Source of the DNA: Chromatiales bacterium
Lineage (GTDB): Bacteria > Pseudomonadota > Gammaproteobacteria > SZUA-140
DNA: 27,596 bases
Reading direction: 5' to 3'
NCBI GenBank assembly: GCA_031285245.1
Contig: JAITWN010000082.1
Span: forward strand, 1 to 27,596
A program made the translations under genes and the position numbers. The notes under the pieces were generated by a model that had not been told where the DNA came from, did no database searches, and saw only the letters and a list, made by a program, of their open reading frames with translations. Shown here piece after piece: positions 16,952 to 23,593 of the stretch. Positions within the stretch are counted from its first letter, which is position 1, and every line of letters begins with the position of its first letter.

Positions 16952-17269
16952 ATGACAATCACATTCAACACACCCCAGGAGCTCTTAGGAGAGCTTGGCG
17001 AACGCATCAACCGACTGCGGATCGGCAAAGCACTCACCCAGGCGGAGCTGGCGAGCCGTGCCGGCGTATCACCACGGGCGCTCGGTGATCTCGAGCGCGG
17101 CAAGGGCTCGTCCCTGATCACCTACGTCAGCGTGCTCAAAGCGCTCGGCGCCCTTTCCTCCCTCGACACGCTAGCGCCTGCGCCGACGATCAGTCCCATG
17201 GCATTGCTGCGCGCCAGGCAGGCCGCGCCCAAGCGAGCACCTAGAAAACCATCTTTGGGGAAACGCTGA
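16952..17269 (+). CDS. hipB: HipB-like XRE-family antitoxin/repressor
   Basis: A 105-residue DNA-binding protein. A helix-turn-helix of the XRE/Cro type covers about residues 14-72, with GKALTQAELASRAGVS then LGDLERGK as the two helices and following turn. The C-terminal 30 residues are Pro/Ala-rich and strongly basic. In the HipBA family the antitoxin dimer represses its own operon and sequesters the HipA kinase. The gene sits just upstream of hipA, its TGA sharing one base with the hipA ATG, so the pair is translationally coupled. Ribosome-binding sequence before the ATG is weak. An autoregulatory role is inferred from the inverted repeat over the promoter. Confidence 0.88.
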   Translation: MTITFNTPQELLGELGERINRLRIGKALTQAELASRAGVSPRALGDLERGKGSSLITYVSVLKALGALSSLDTLAPAPTISPMALLRARQAAPKRAPRKPSLGKR

Positions 17270-18555
17270 TGCCTGCGCTGCAAGCGCTCGCCATTGAAGT
17301 CCGCATCTGGAATCAGCGCGTCGGCGCCGTCGCTGCCGATCCGAGCTATGCTTCCTATGCGTTTGAATACGATCCAGCCTGGGCGCAACGCGGCGTCCAA
17401 TTGGCACCACTAATGATGCCCACCGTCGGTGCTGGCATTTTCACGTTTCCTACGCTAGACCAGGAAGCGTATCGCGGATTGCCTGGCATGTTGGCCGACG
17501 CCTTGCCCGATGACTTCGGCAATCAGTTGATCGATGCGTGGATGGCGAGACACGGCGTCAGCAAGCAAGCCGTCACCACGCTGGATCGCCTCGCCTACAT
17601 GGGCAAACGCGGCATGGGCGCGATCGAATTCCGGCCAGCGCGCGGTTCGGGCAAGGAATCCAAAAAACCGCTGGCGATGAAAAATCTGGTGGAAGAAGCG
17701 CGCCGAGCTATCCACGCTGATCTCAGTGATGATGACGCCGCGCAAGCAGCACTCGCCAACATCATCCGCGTTGGCACTTCCGCAGGTGGCGCGCGCGCCA
17801 AAGCCGTCATCGTCTGGAATCCGCGCAGCAATGAAATCAGAAGTGGCCAGTTCGACGTCGATCCAGGCTTTGAACACTGGCTGCTGAAATTCGACGGTGT
17901 CAGCAAAGATCTTGAACTCGGCTCGAGCCAGGACTACGGGCGCATCGAATATGCCTATCACCTGATGGCGAAAGCCGCAGGCATCCACATGAGTCCTTGC
18001 CGACTTTTGCAGGAGAACGGTCGCCAGCACTTCATGACCAAGCGCTTTGATCGCGAGGAAAACCAGAAAGTGCATGTGCAGACCTTGTGCGCTCTGCAGC
18101 ACCTCAGTTACAGGCAGCGCGGCACCCACGCCTACGAGCAATTATTCATGGTTGCCGTGCAGCTCGGACTTACGCCCCAAGATCTGACCCAGCTCTTCAC
18201 CAGAATGGTGTTCAACGTCATGGCGAGAAACCATGACGACCACACCAAAAATCACGCCTTCATGCTGCGCGAAGGCGGCGCGTGGGAACTGACTCCGGCT
18301 TACGATCTAACGTTTGCCTATAACCCGCAAGGCGAATGGACCTGGCAGCATCTGATGAGCGTCAACGGCAAATTCGATGCGATCACGAAAGAGGATCTGT
18401 TGAACGTAGCCGCGCGATTTTCTGTTCCCGGCGCGGACAAAGCGATAGCGCAGGTACGCGATGCACTACAAGAGTGGCCGGCTTTCGCCACTGAAGCAGA
18501 GGTGCAGAGCAGCGAAATCGCACGAATCGGGGAACTGCAACTTGTGGCGCTTTGA
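17269..18555 (+). CDS. hipA: HipA-like serine/threonine kinase toxin
   Basis: The kinase toxin of a type II toxin-antitoxin module. E. coli HipA phosphorylates glutamyl-tRNA synthetase; the target here is unknown. At 428 residues it is of full length. An N-terminal HipA_1-like domain covers about 8-125. The glycine-rich loop RVGTSAGGARAKA (167-179) includes S171, a candidate inhibitory autophosphorylation site. The catalytic NHDDHTKN is at 321-328, and the metal-binding AYDLTF at 345-350 (AYD at 344-346). All kinase motifs appear intact, so it is probably active. It is coupled to hipB. Downstream it faces lptG convergently, with a family A repeat between them. Insertion by transfer is suggested only by the AT-rich promoter; the coding region has GC content like its neighbours. 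Confidence 0.9.
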   Translation: MPALQALAIEVRIWNQRVGAVAADPSYASYAFEYDPAWAQRGVQLAPLMMPTVGAGIFTFPTLDQEAYRGLPGMLADALPDDFGNQLIDAWMARHGVSKQAVTTLDRLAYMGKRGMGAIEFRPARGSGKESKKPLAMKNLVEEARRAIHADLSDDDAAQAALANIIRVGTSAGGARAKAVIVWNPRSNEIRSGQFDVDPGFEHWLLKFDGVSKDLELGSSQDYGRIEYAYHLMAKAAGIHMSPCRLLQENGRQHFMTKRFDREENQKVHVQTLCALQHLSYRQRGTHAYEQLFMVAVQLGLTPQDLTQLFTRMVFNVMARNHDDHTKNHAFMLREGGAWELTPAYDLTFAYNPQGEWTWQHLMSVNGKFDAITKEDLLNVAARFSVPGADKAIAQVRDALQEWPAFATEAEVQSSEIARIGELQLVAL

Positions 18556-18625
18556 TGAAACTGCGGGCGCCACCCTCAGCATCGGACTCCCCAAATCATC
18601 TAGCCAGCGTCGAGTGCAGTGCAAA

Positions 18626-18737
18626 GAGTGTGATCACGCCTTCGCCTTTCGGGACACGCTTTTCGCCGTCCTGGCCGCTCGTAGGCCGCCATCCCTGGCA
18701 GCCTACGGTCCCAAAAGGCGAAGGCGTGATCACACTC
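18626..18737 (+). repeat. Structured repeat family A, copy 3 (30-bp arms)
   Basis: Thirty-base arms (18626-18655 and 18708-18737) pair at all but one position. They enclose a 52-nt core: a 24-nt segment with the small hairpin GCC-gtcc-TGGC, then an inner stem-loop (18680-18707) with 10 of 11 pairs and loop ATCCCT. The inner stem (CGTAGGC/GCCTACG) differs from copies 2 and 4 by paired changes. It sits between convergent hipA and lptG, so it could serve as a transcription barrier, although there is no T-tract. Confidence 0.88.
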
Positions 18738-18782
18738 CGAGATGACAGCGATAACTTCGAGGCGAATGTTTCCCCGTATGCG

Positions 18783-18911
18783 CCGCCTTCAGATCAATCA
18801 TCCCTCCGACAACCAACTGTCTGAAAGGCGGTTCCGGGTCCACCCAATCACCAACCGTGATGTACAGAGAAGAGACCAGCTAACGTTGATCTCGCCGCCG
18901 AGCCGCGGCGA
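18783..18911. other. Two hairpins in the hipA/lptG convergent gap
   Basis: The rest of this 372-bp gap has no gene I can support. It holds an inverted repeat, CCGCCTTCAGA (18783-18793) with TCTGAAAGGCGG (18820-18831), and a short strong hairpin, TCGCCGC/GCGGCGA, at 18892-18911 with a six-base loop. The second lies 16 bp past the lptG stop. Neither is followed by a T-tract on either strand, so a terminator role is uncertain. Confidence 0.35.
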
Positions 18912-18927
18912 TAGCAGAGAAACTATT

Positions 18928-19992
18928 TCAAGTAACGCGCCGCATCACCAGCACGCTGACGATCAGCAGCAACACTGTCGGAGAGATGCCCACCAATGCG
19001 GGGTTCAAACCATAGGCCAGGCCCGCGTAGGAAACCGCCTGATTGACGAGATAGAAAGTGAGCCCGACCATCACGCCAGTCAGCAAACGCTGGCCGATAC
19101 CGACCGAACGCAGTGAGCCAAACACGAACGGCAACGCGGCGAACACCATCGCCGCCGTGGCGAAAGGCATCATCAGCTTGTTCCACAGCTCGCGCTCATA
19201 GCGCGCGGTGTCGAGCCCGTTATCACGCAGATAATCGATATAGCGGAACAAACCACTCATCGACATGTTCCCCGGTTTGACGGCAAGGACATCGAGTACG
19301 CTGGGATCAAGACGCGATCGCCACTCTTCGTTTGGCACGGTTTCAGCGGTGACAAGAGTCTCTGAGATTGTATTGTGCATCACTTTGTTGAGCAGCCAAT
19401 GGTCGCCCTGATAAGTAGCGCTGCGCGCCGTCGAAATCCGCGTCAGCGCGCCTTTGCCATCGAAGTTATAAATCATGATGCCGGCTAGCTCGCCATCATC
19501 CGAAACTGCCCGCACGCTGACGAAGCTGTCGCCATCACGGGTCCAGAATCCGGCCTGAGTACGCAGCGCGCCTGCGCCAGCAAGCGCGGTGGCGCGGGTA
19601 TTGGCGGCATACTCCTCGGCGGCATCCACCACCCATTCACCGAGCCACACCGTAAACACCACTAGCAGCAGACCGGCTTTCACCGCAGCCCAGCCGATGC
19701 GCGCCAGCGACACACCGGTAGAACGCATCGCCACCAGTTCATTGTTGCTAGCGAGCAGACCTAGCCCCACCAGACTGCCGAGCAACGCCGCGAGCGGCAT
19801 CAGTTCATAGGCGAGTCGCGGCGCGCTGAACAGCGCGTATTTCAGCGCCATCCATGCCGTATAGTCACCCTGCCCGATACGATCGAGCTCGCTGATGAAT
19901 TCGATGAACACAAACAGCGAGAGCAGCACGCAGAGCACCAGCAGCGCACCGCCAATCACCATTTTGCCGATGAGCGTATCAAGTATTCTCAT
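18928..19992 (-). CDS. lptG: LPS export permease LptG
   Basis: An inner-membrane permease half of the LptB2FG ABC transporter that extracts LPS for delivery to the Lpt bridge. Starting at 19992 it has 354 residues. It has an N-terminal membrane helix after MRILDTLIGK, three helices up to about residue 120, a periplasmic beta-jellyroll domain (about 130-260), then three C-terminal helices ending RRVT. The frame is open 35 codons further upstream, but 19992 fits the family N-terminus and overlaps the lptF stop in ATGA, the usual coupling. The ATPase LptB is not in the window, as is normal. Confidence 0.94.
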   Translation of the reverse strand: MRILDTLIGKMVIGGALLVLCVLLSLFVFIEFISELDRIGQGDYTAWMALKYALFSAPRLAYELMPLAALLGSLVGLGLLASNNELVAMRSTGVSLARIGWAAVKAGLLLVVFTVWLGEWVVDAAEEYAANTRATALAGAGALRTQAGFWTRDGDSFVSVRAVSDDGELAGIMIYNFDGKGALTRISTARSATYQGDHWLLNKVMHNTISETLVTAETVPNEEWRSRLDPSVLDVLAVKPGNMSMSGLFRYIDYLRDNGLDTARYERELWNKLMMPFATAAMVFAALPFVFGSLRSVGIGQRLLTGVMVGLTFYLVNQAVSYAGLAYGLNPALVGISPTVLLLIVSVLVMRRVT

Positions 19993-21098
19993 CGCGCCCC
20001 CACCAGCGCGCGCATGCGTGACAGCGTCCAGGTAAGGCCATGCTGATACGCAAATAGCAGCCATGCTCCGAGCAGCATCAGTGCATGCACCCACCACATG
20101 CCGATGAGCGGTGACACCGTGCCCTTCGCCACCCAGGCGTTCGCAATACCCATGAGGTTGTTGTAGAGCAGATAGACCAGCACCGCGACGAACAGCTTGG
20201 CATATTTGCCTTGGCGCGGGTTGGTGCGGCTAAGCGGCACTGCAAGCAAGGCCAGCACCAGCACCGACAGCGGCATCGACAGCCGCCACTGCAGCTCGGC
20301 AATGTCGGCGGGCTTGCCGCGGGCGATCAGAACCGAGGTCGGCATCGCTCCCTGCTTACGCGTGCTCGGCCTAACATCAGGTTGTTTCAAGAGCACACTG
20401 TGCTCGCGAAACGCCACAATACGAAAATCACGCGCCCCGGGAACGCCTTCGTAACGATGGCCATTCTCGAAGACCAGGCGCTGCGCGCCATCGGCTTCTG
20501 AACGGATATAACCGCGCTCGGCCGACAGCACGAGTTCCTCATTGCCATTACGAAGCTGACGCCCGAATACTTCGTACATGATCTGCCCATCGGGCGAGAG
20601 GCTACGAAAATAAAATACGGCGCGCGCACCGCTAAAGCGCGTGAAGCGTCCAGGCGTAGCACTTGCGACGAGCGCATTGGCCTGCTGCGTATCACGGATC
20701 TGATAACTGCGCTCTTCAGCCCAAGGCGCAGGCTGAAAAGCGATCCACCCCACCAGCACCGCCACCAGCGTCGCGATGATCATTACCGGCCGGTAGATGC
20801 GTGCAACCGATACGCCATTGGCATAAAGCGCGGTCATCTCGCTGTCTTTATACATCCGGCTGAATGTCAGCAATACCGCCATAAAAAAACCGATAGGCAG
20901 CAGAATCACCATCACCCCAAGTGTCTTCAGCCCAAGCACGACGAACAGGGAGCTCGCATCAACCAAACCATTGCTGATCTCCGCCAGAAAGCGGATGAAA
21001 CGATTGCTGATAAAAACGATGAGCAGCACTGACAGCACTGCCGCCAGGGTGTACAGAATTTCGCGCGCGATATAACGATCGAGAGTCAGCACTGGCAT
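19989..21098 (-). CDS. lptF: LPS export permease LptF
   Basis: The partner permease of LptG in LPS extraction. From ATG 21098 it has 369 residues and begins MPVLTLDRYIAREIL, as the family does. It has three N-terminal membrane helices, a periplasmic jellyroll domain (about 135-260) and three C-terminal helices. An in-frame GTG at 21137 would add 13 residues. GGAG directly abuts the ATG at 21098, which is too close for an ideal ribosome-binding site, so the start is not settled. It is divergent from pepA across about 140 bp, a conserved arrangement in gammaproteobacteria. Confidence 0.93.
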   Translation of the reverse strand: MPVLTLDRYIAREILYTLAAVLSVLLIVFISNRFIRFLAEISNGLVDASSLFVVLGLKTLGVMVILLPIGFFMAVLLTFSRMYKDSEMTALYANGVSVARIYRPVMIIATLVAVLVGWIAFQPAPWAEERSYQIRDTQQANALVASATPGRFTRFSGARAVFYFRSLSPDGQIMYEVFGRQLRNGNEELVLSAERGYIRSEADGAQRLVFENGHRYEGVPGARDFRIVAFREHSVLLKQPDVRPSTRKQGAMPTSVLIARGKPADIAELQWRLSMPLSVLVLALLAVPLSRTNPRQGKYAKLFVAVLVYLLYNNLMGIANAWVAKGTVSPLIGMWWVHALMLLGAWLLFAYQHGLTWTLSRMRALVGAR

Positions 21099-21239
21099 CT
21101 CCACAGTCGCGACGACGAGAGCGTCTTTGAGGTACACTCGTGCAGCAAAATTACTGCGCTGTCGCCATGGCCTGAGGCGCGAGCCGCCCTGCGGCCAGGC
21201 AGCGCAATCCCTGACCCCTCATTCTGATGTGGAGCCAAT

Positions 21240-22745
21240 ATGGAATTCACCGTCAAGAACGCCCCGATCGCCAAACAAAGCACCGCTTGTATCGTGGTCG
21301 GCGTATTCGACTCGCACCGGCTGAGCGAATCCGCCGCCGAGCTGGACCGAATTTCACGCGGCTACATTGTAAACGTTTTGAAGCGTGGAGATATGAAAGC
21401 CGGCGCCGGCCAGGTGCAATGGCTGCATGATGTTCCGCGCACTGCGTGCGAGCGCGTATTGCTGGTGAGTTGCGGCAAGAAAGGCGAACTCAACGACGCC
21501 ACCTATCGTAAGATCGTGCGCGCCATGGCCGGCGCGCTGCGCGATGCCGCCATCAAAGAAGCGCTGTGCTGTCTGCCTGAGCTCGAGGTGAAAGATCGTG
21601 ACCTCGCCTGGAAAGTGCGCGAGACGGTGACCATCACCGAAGATGTGCTCTATCGTTTCGAGCACACTGTAAGCAAAGATACCAATGCGCGCGCGCGCCT
21701 CGCTCGCTTGCATATCAATGTCGCAAGCAGTGATGAGCTCGCCGCCGCGCGCGCCGAGGTCAAAGTCGGTAAAGCGATCGCCGCTGGCGTTAAGCTCACC
21801 AAAGAGCTCGGCAACCTGCCGCCCAACATCTGCACCCCGAGCTATCTTGCCGAGGAAGCGGGCCGCATCGCCGCGGATGATCCGCGCATGAAGCTCACCG
21901 TGCTCGAAGAAAAAGATATCGCGAAGCTCAAAATGGGCGCGCTGCTCGCAGTGGCGCGTGGCAGCCGTCAGCCGCCGCGTTTCATTGTGCTGAGTTACAA
22001 CGGTGGCGCAAAGAACGACAAGCCCATCGTGCTGGTCGGCAAGGGCATCACGTTTGATTCCGGCGGCATCTCGATCAAGCCAGCCGCCGCGATGGATGAA
22101 ATGAAGTACGACATGTGCGGTGCGGCCTCAGTACTCGGCGCGCTCGCAGCTATCGCCGCGCTGGAATTGCCGATCAATGTCACCGGCGTCATTCCAAGCT
22201 GCGAAAATCTGCCTGATGGCAACGCCACCAAGCCGGGCGATGTGGTGACTTCGATGTCGGGGCAGACCATCGAGATTCTCAACACCGATGCTGAAGGTCG
22301 ACTCATCCTCTGTGATGCACTCACCTGGTGTGAACGGCTGGAGCCAGCCGCGGTGGTAGACATCGCAACATTGACCGGCGCGTGCGTGATCGCGCTTGGC
22401 AAGCACGCTGCCGGCCTGCTCGGCAACGATGCTGACCTCGTCAATGAACTCCTCACCGCCGGCCGCGAAACCGGCGATCGCGCTTGGGAGCTGCCGCTGT
22501 GGGATGACTACCAGGACCAGCTCAAAACCAACTTCGCCGACATGGCGAACGTCGGTGGCCGCGAAGGCGGCACCATCACTGCGGCCTGTTTCCTCGCACG
22601 CTTCACCAAGAAGTATCCTTGGGCTCACCTTGACATCGCAGGCGTTGCCTGGCGCAGTGGTAGCGACAAAGGCGCGACCGGTCGCCCCGTGCCGCTGCTG
22701 GTGGAATTCCTGATGAAACGGGCACAGGAAAGCGCGCAAGCCTAG
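21240..22745 (+). CDS. pepA: Leucyl aminopeptidase PepA (peptidase family M17)
   Basis: A cytosolic hexameric metallo-aminopeptidase that removes N-terminal residues from peptides. In E. coli it also binds DNA in Xer recombination at cer and in carAB control, but whether it does here is unknown. The 501-residue protein has the catalytic core GKGITFDSGG (K268, D273), D291, and the NTDAEGRL signature at 348-355 with D350, E352 and R354. These are the expected metal ligands and catalytic residues, each offset by two from the E. coli numbering. GGAG five bases before ATG 21240 supports the start. It is upstream of holC by nine bases. Confidence 0.96.
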   Translation: MEFTVKNAPIAKQSTACIVVGVFDSHRLSESAAELDRISRGYIVNVLKRGDMKAGAGQVQWLHDVPRTACERVLLVSCGKKGELNDATYRKIVRAMAGALRDAAIKEALCCLPELEVKDRDLAWKVRETVTITEDVLYRFEHTVSKDTNARARLARLHINVASSDELAAARAEVKVGKAIAAGVKLTKELGNLPPNICTPSYLAEEAGRIAADDPRMKLTVLEEKDIAKLKMGALLAVARGSRQPPRFIVLSYNGGAKNDKPIVLVGKGITFDSGGISIKPAAAMDEMKYDMCGAASVLGALAAIAALELPINVTGVIPSCENLPDGNATKPGDVVTSMSGQTIEILNTDAEGRLILCDALTWCERLEPAAVVDIATLTGACVIALGKHAAGLLGNDADLVNELLTAGRETGDRAWELPLWDDYQDQLKTNFADMANVGGREGGTITAACFLARFTKKYPWAHLDIAGVAWRSGSDKGATGRPVPLLVEFLMKRAQESAQA

Positions 22746-22754
22746 CACGCGCCG

Positions 22755-23201
22755 ATGCGGATAGATTTTTATATCCTCGCGGACGCAAGCTTAGGCACGC
22801 GCGAGCAGTTCGCCTGTCGCATCGTCGAGAAGGCATATCGCATGGGGCATCGCGTATATCTGTTCACCGATTCCGAAGCACATGCCGCGCGCATTGATGG
22901 ACTGCTGTGGACTTTCCGCGATGGCAGCTTCGTGCCGCATGCGCGCTTAGCCGAGCGTATCGAGCCCGCGCCGCCGGTGCTGATCGGCAACGACAGCGGT
23001 GACGGTGCACCAGATGCCGACATCATCATCAACCTCACCACCACGGCGCCAGCTTGTTTCCAGCGTTATGAGCGCGTCGCCGAAATCGTCGATGCCAGCG
23101 ACGACGGCCGGCGCTCCGGCCGCGAGCGCTTCCGCTATTACCGTGAACAAGGCATCGAACCGCAATCTCACCCGATCGACGCCAACCGCTCTGCCGATTG
23201 A
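22755..23201 (+). CDS. holC: DNA polymerase III chi subunit
   Basis: The chi subunit of the clamp-loader complex, which links the replicase to single-strand DNA-binding protein. The 148-residue protein is of family length. Conserved features include the N-terminal DFYILAD strand, the region around CRIVEKAYRMGHRVYLFTDS, LLWTFRDGSFVPH, and a later PVLIGND segment. It lies nine bases after pepA, as in the conserved pepA-holC-valS order. The usual short gap to valS is here expanded to almost 400 bp by repeats, so valS may need its own promoter. Confidence 0.92.
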   Translation: MRIDFYILADASLGTREQFACRIVEKAYRMGHRVYLFTDSEAHAARIDGLLWTFRDGSFVPHARLAERIEPAPPVLIGNDSGDGAPDADIIINLTTTAPACFQRYERVAEIVDASDDGRRSGRERFRYYREQGIEPQSHPIDANRSAD

Positions 23202-23221
23202 AAAGTCGGCCCCCGCCCTCT

Positions 23222-23308
23222 CGTCATTGCGAGAGGCGCCAGACAGTTATTAGCCCTACGGCCATCCAGACCATCCCTTGGACTCCTTCGACTTTGCTCG
23301 CAATGACG
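23222..23308. repeat. Interspersed repeat family B, copy 3 (divergent interior)
   Basis: Perfect terminal inverted repeats CGTCATTGCGA (23222-23232) and TCGCAATGACG (23298-23308) are shared with the elements at 145-255 and 27096-27210. The 65-bp interior is unlike the other copies and lacks the GAAGCAATCC/GGATTGC inner pairing. The right end abuts the outer arm of the family A element at 23309 exactly. It lies 20 bp after the holC stop. Confidence 0.7.
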
Positions 23309-23407
23309 GTCGGTGTCTCGCCTGACGAGACCCGCTCTTCGCCATCCTGGCCGCTCGAACGCCGCCCTCCCTGGTGGCGTACGGTCTCGTCAGGCGAGAC
23401 CCCCGAC
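23309..23407 (+). repeat. Structured repeat family A, copy 4
   Basis: Inner arms GTCTCGCCTGACGAGAC (23315-23331) and its complement (23384-23400) are perfectly paired. They extend outward to GTCGG/CCGAC with a one-versus-two-base interruption. The 52-nt core has the GCC-atcc-TGGC small hairpin and an inner stem-loop (23356-23383) with loop CTCCCT. Each arm is also self-complementary (GTCTCG/CGAGAC), so alternative folds exist. A further hairpin, TGTGTT-GGGCTG-AACACA, follows at 23430-23447. Confidence 0.85.
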
Positions 23408-23474
23408 AGCGATCTCTAGCTACTCTGCATGTGTTGGGCTGAACACAATCTATGACTCGGTTTCGCAGAGCCCT

Positions 23475-23505
23475 CAATGACGGAGGTTTTTCTAAAGGTT
23501 CCTTA
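23475..23505 (-). repeat. Family B outer fragment, inverted
   Basis: Read on the minus strand, this matches the outer left part of family B copies 1 and 2: AAGGAACC, a few variable bases, then GAAAAACCTCCGTCATTG. The rest of the element is missing. It ends about 90 bp before the preferred valS start, so it is likely in or next to the valS promoter region. Confidence 0.65.
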
Positions 23506-23593
23506 GCGCATGCCTACCGCCTGCACAGTGCAGGCCCGTGAGCTGCAAGTCGGCTACAATATGGACCCCAACGAACACAGCCCCCGTGCCCCC

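Noticed and set aside
18461..18745. Open frame running from the end of hipA through the family A repeat
   Set aside because: Its first part overlaps hipA in another frame and its second part is an inverted repeat; no family resemblance.
21099..21239. Paired promoters in the lptF/pepA divergent gap
   Set aside because: TACACT (21132-21137) and a few other hexamers resemble -10 boxes, but none has a matching -35 at 16-18 bp on either strand.
23222..23505. CRISPR array
   Set aside because: Repeat units are inverted and of different families, with no regular direct repeat-spacer pattern and no cas genes.
23510..23593. N-terminal extension of ValS from ATG 23510
   Set aside because: The extra 28 residues do not resemble the family and cross a TACAAT that looks like a promoter element; the family N-terminus begins at 23594.
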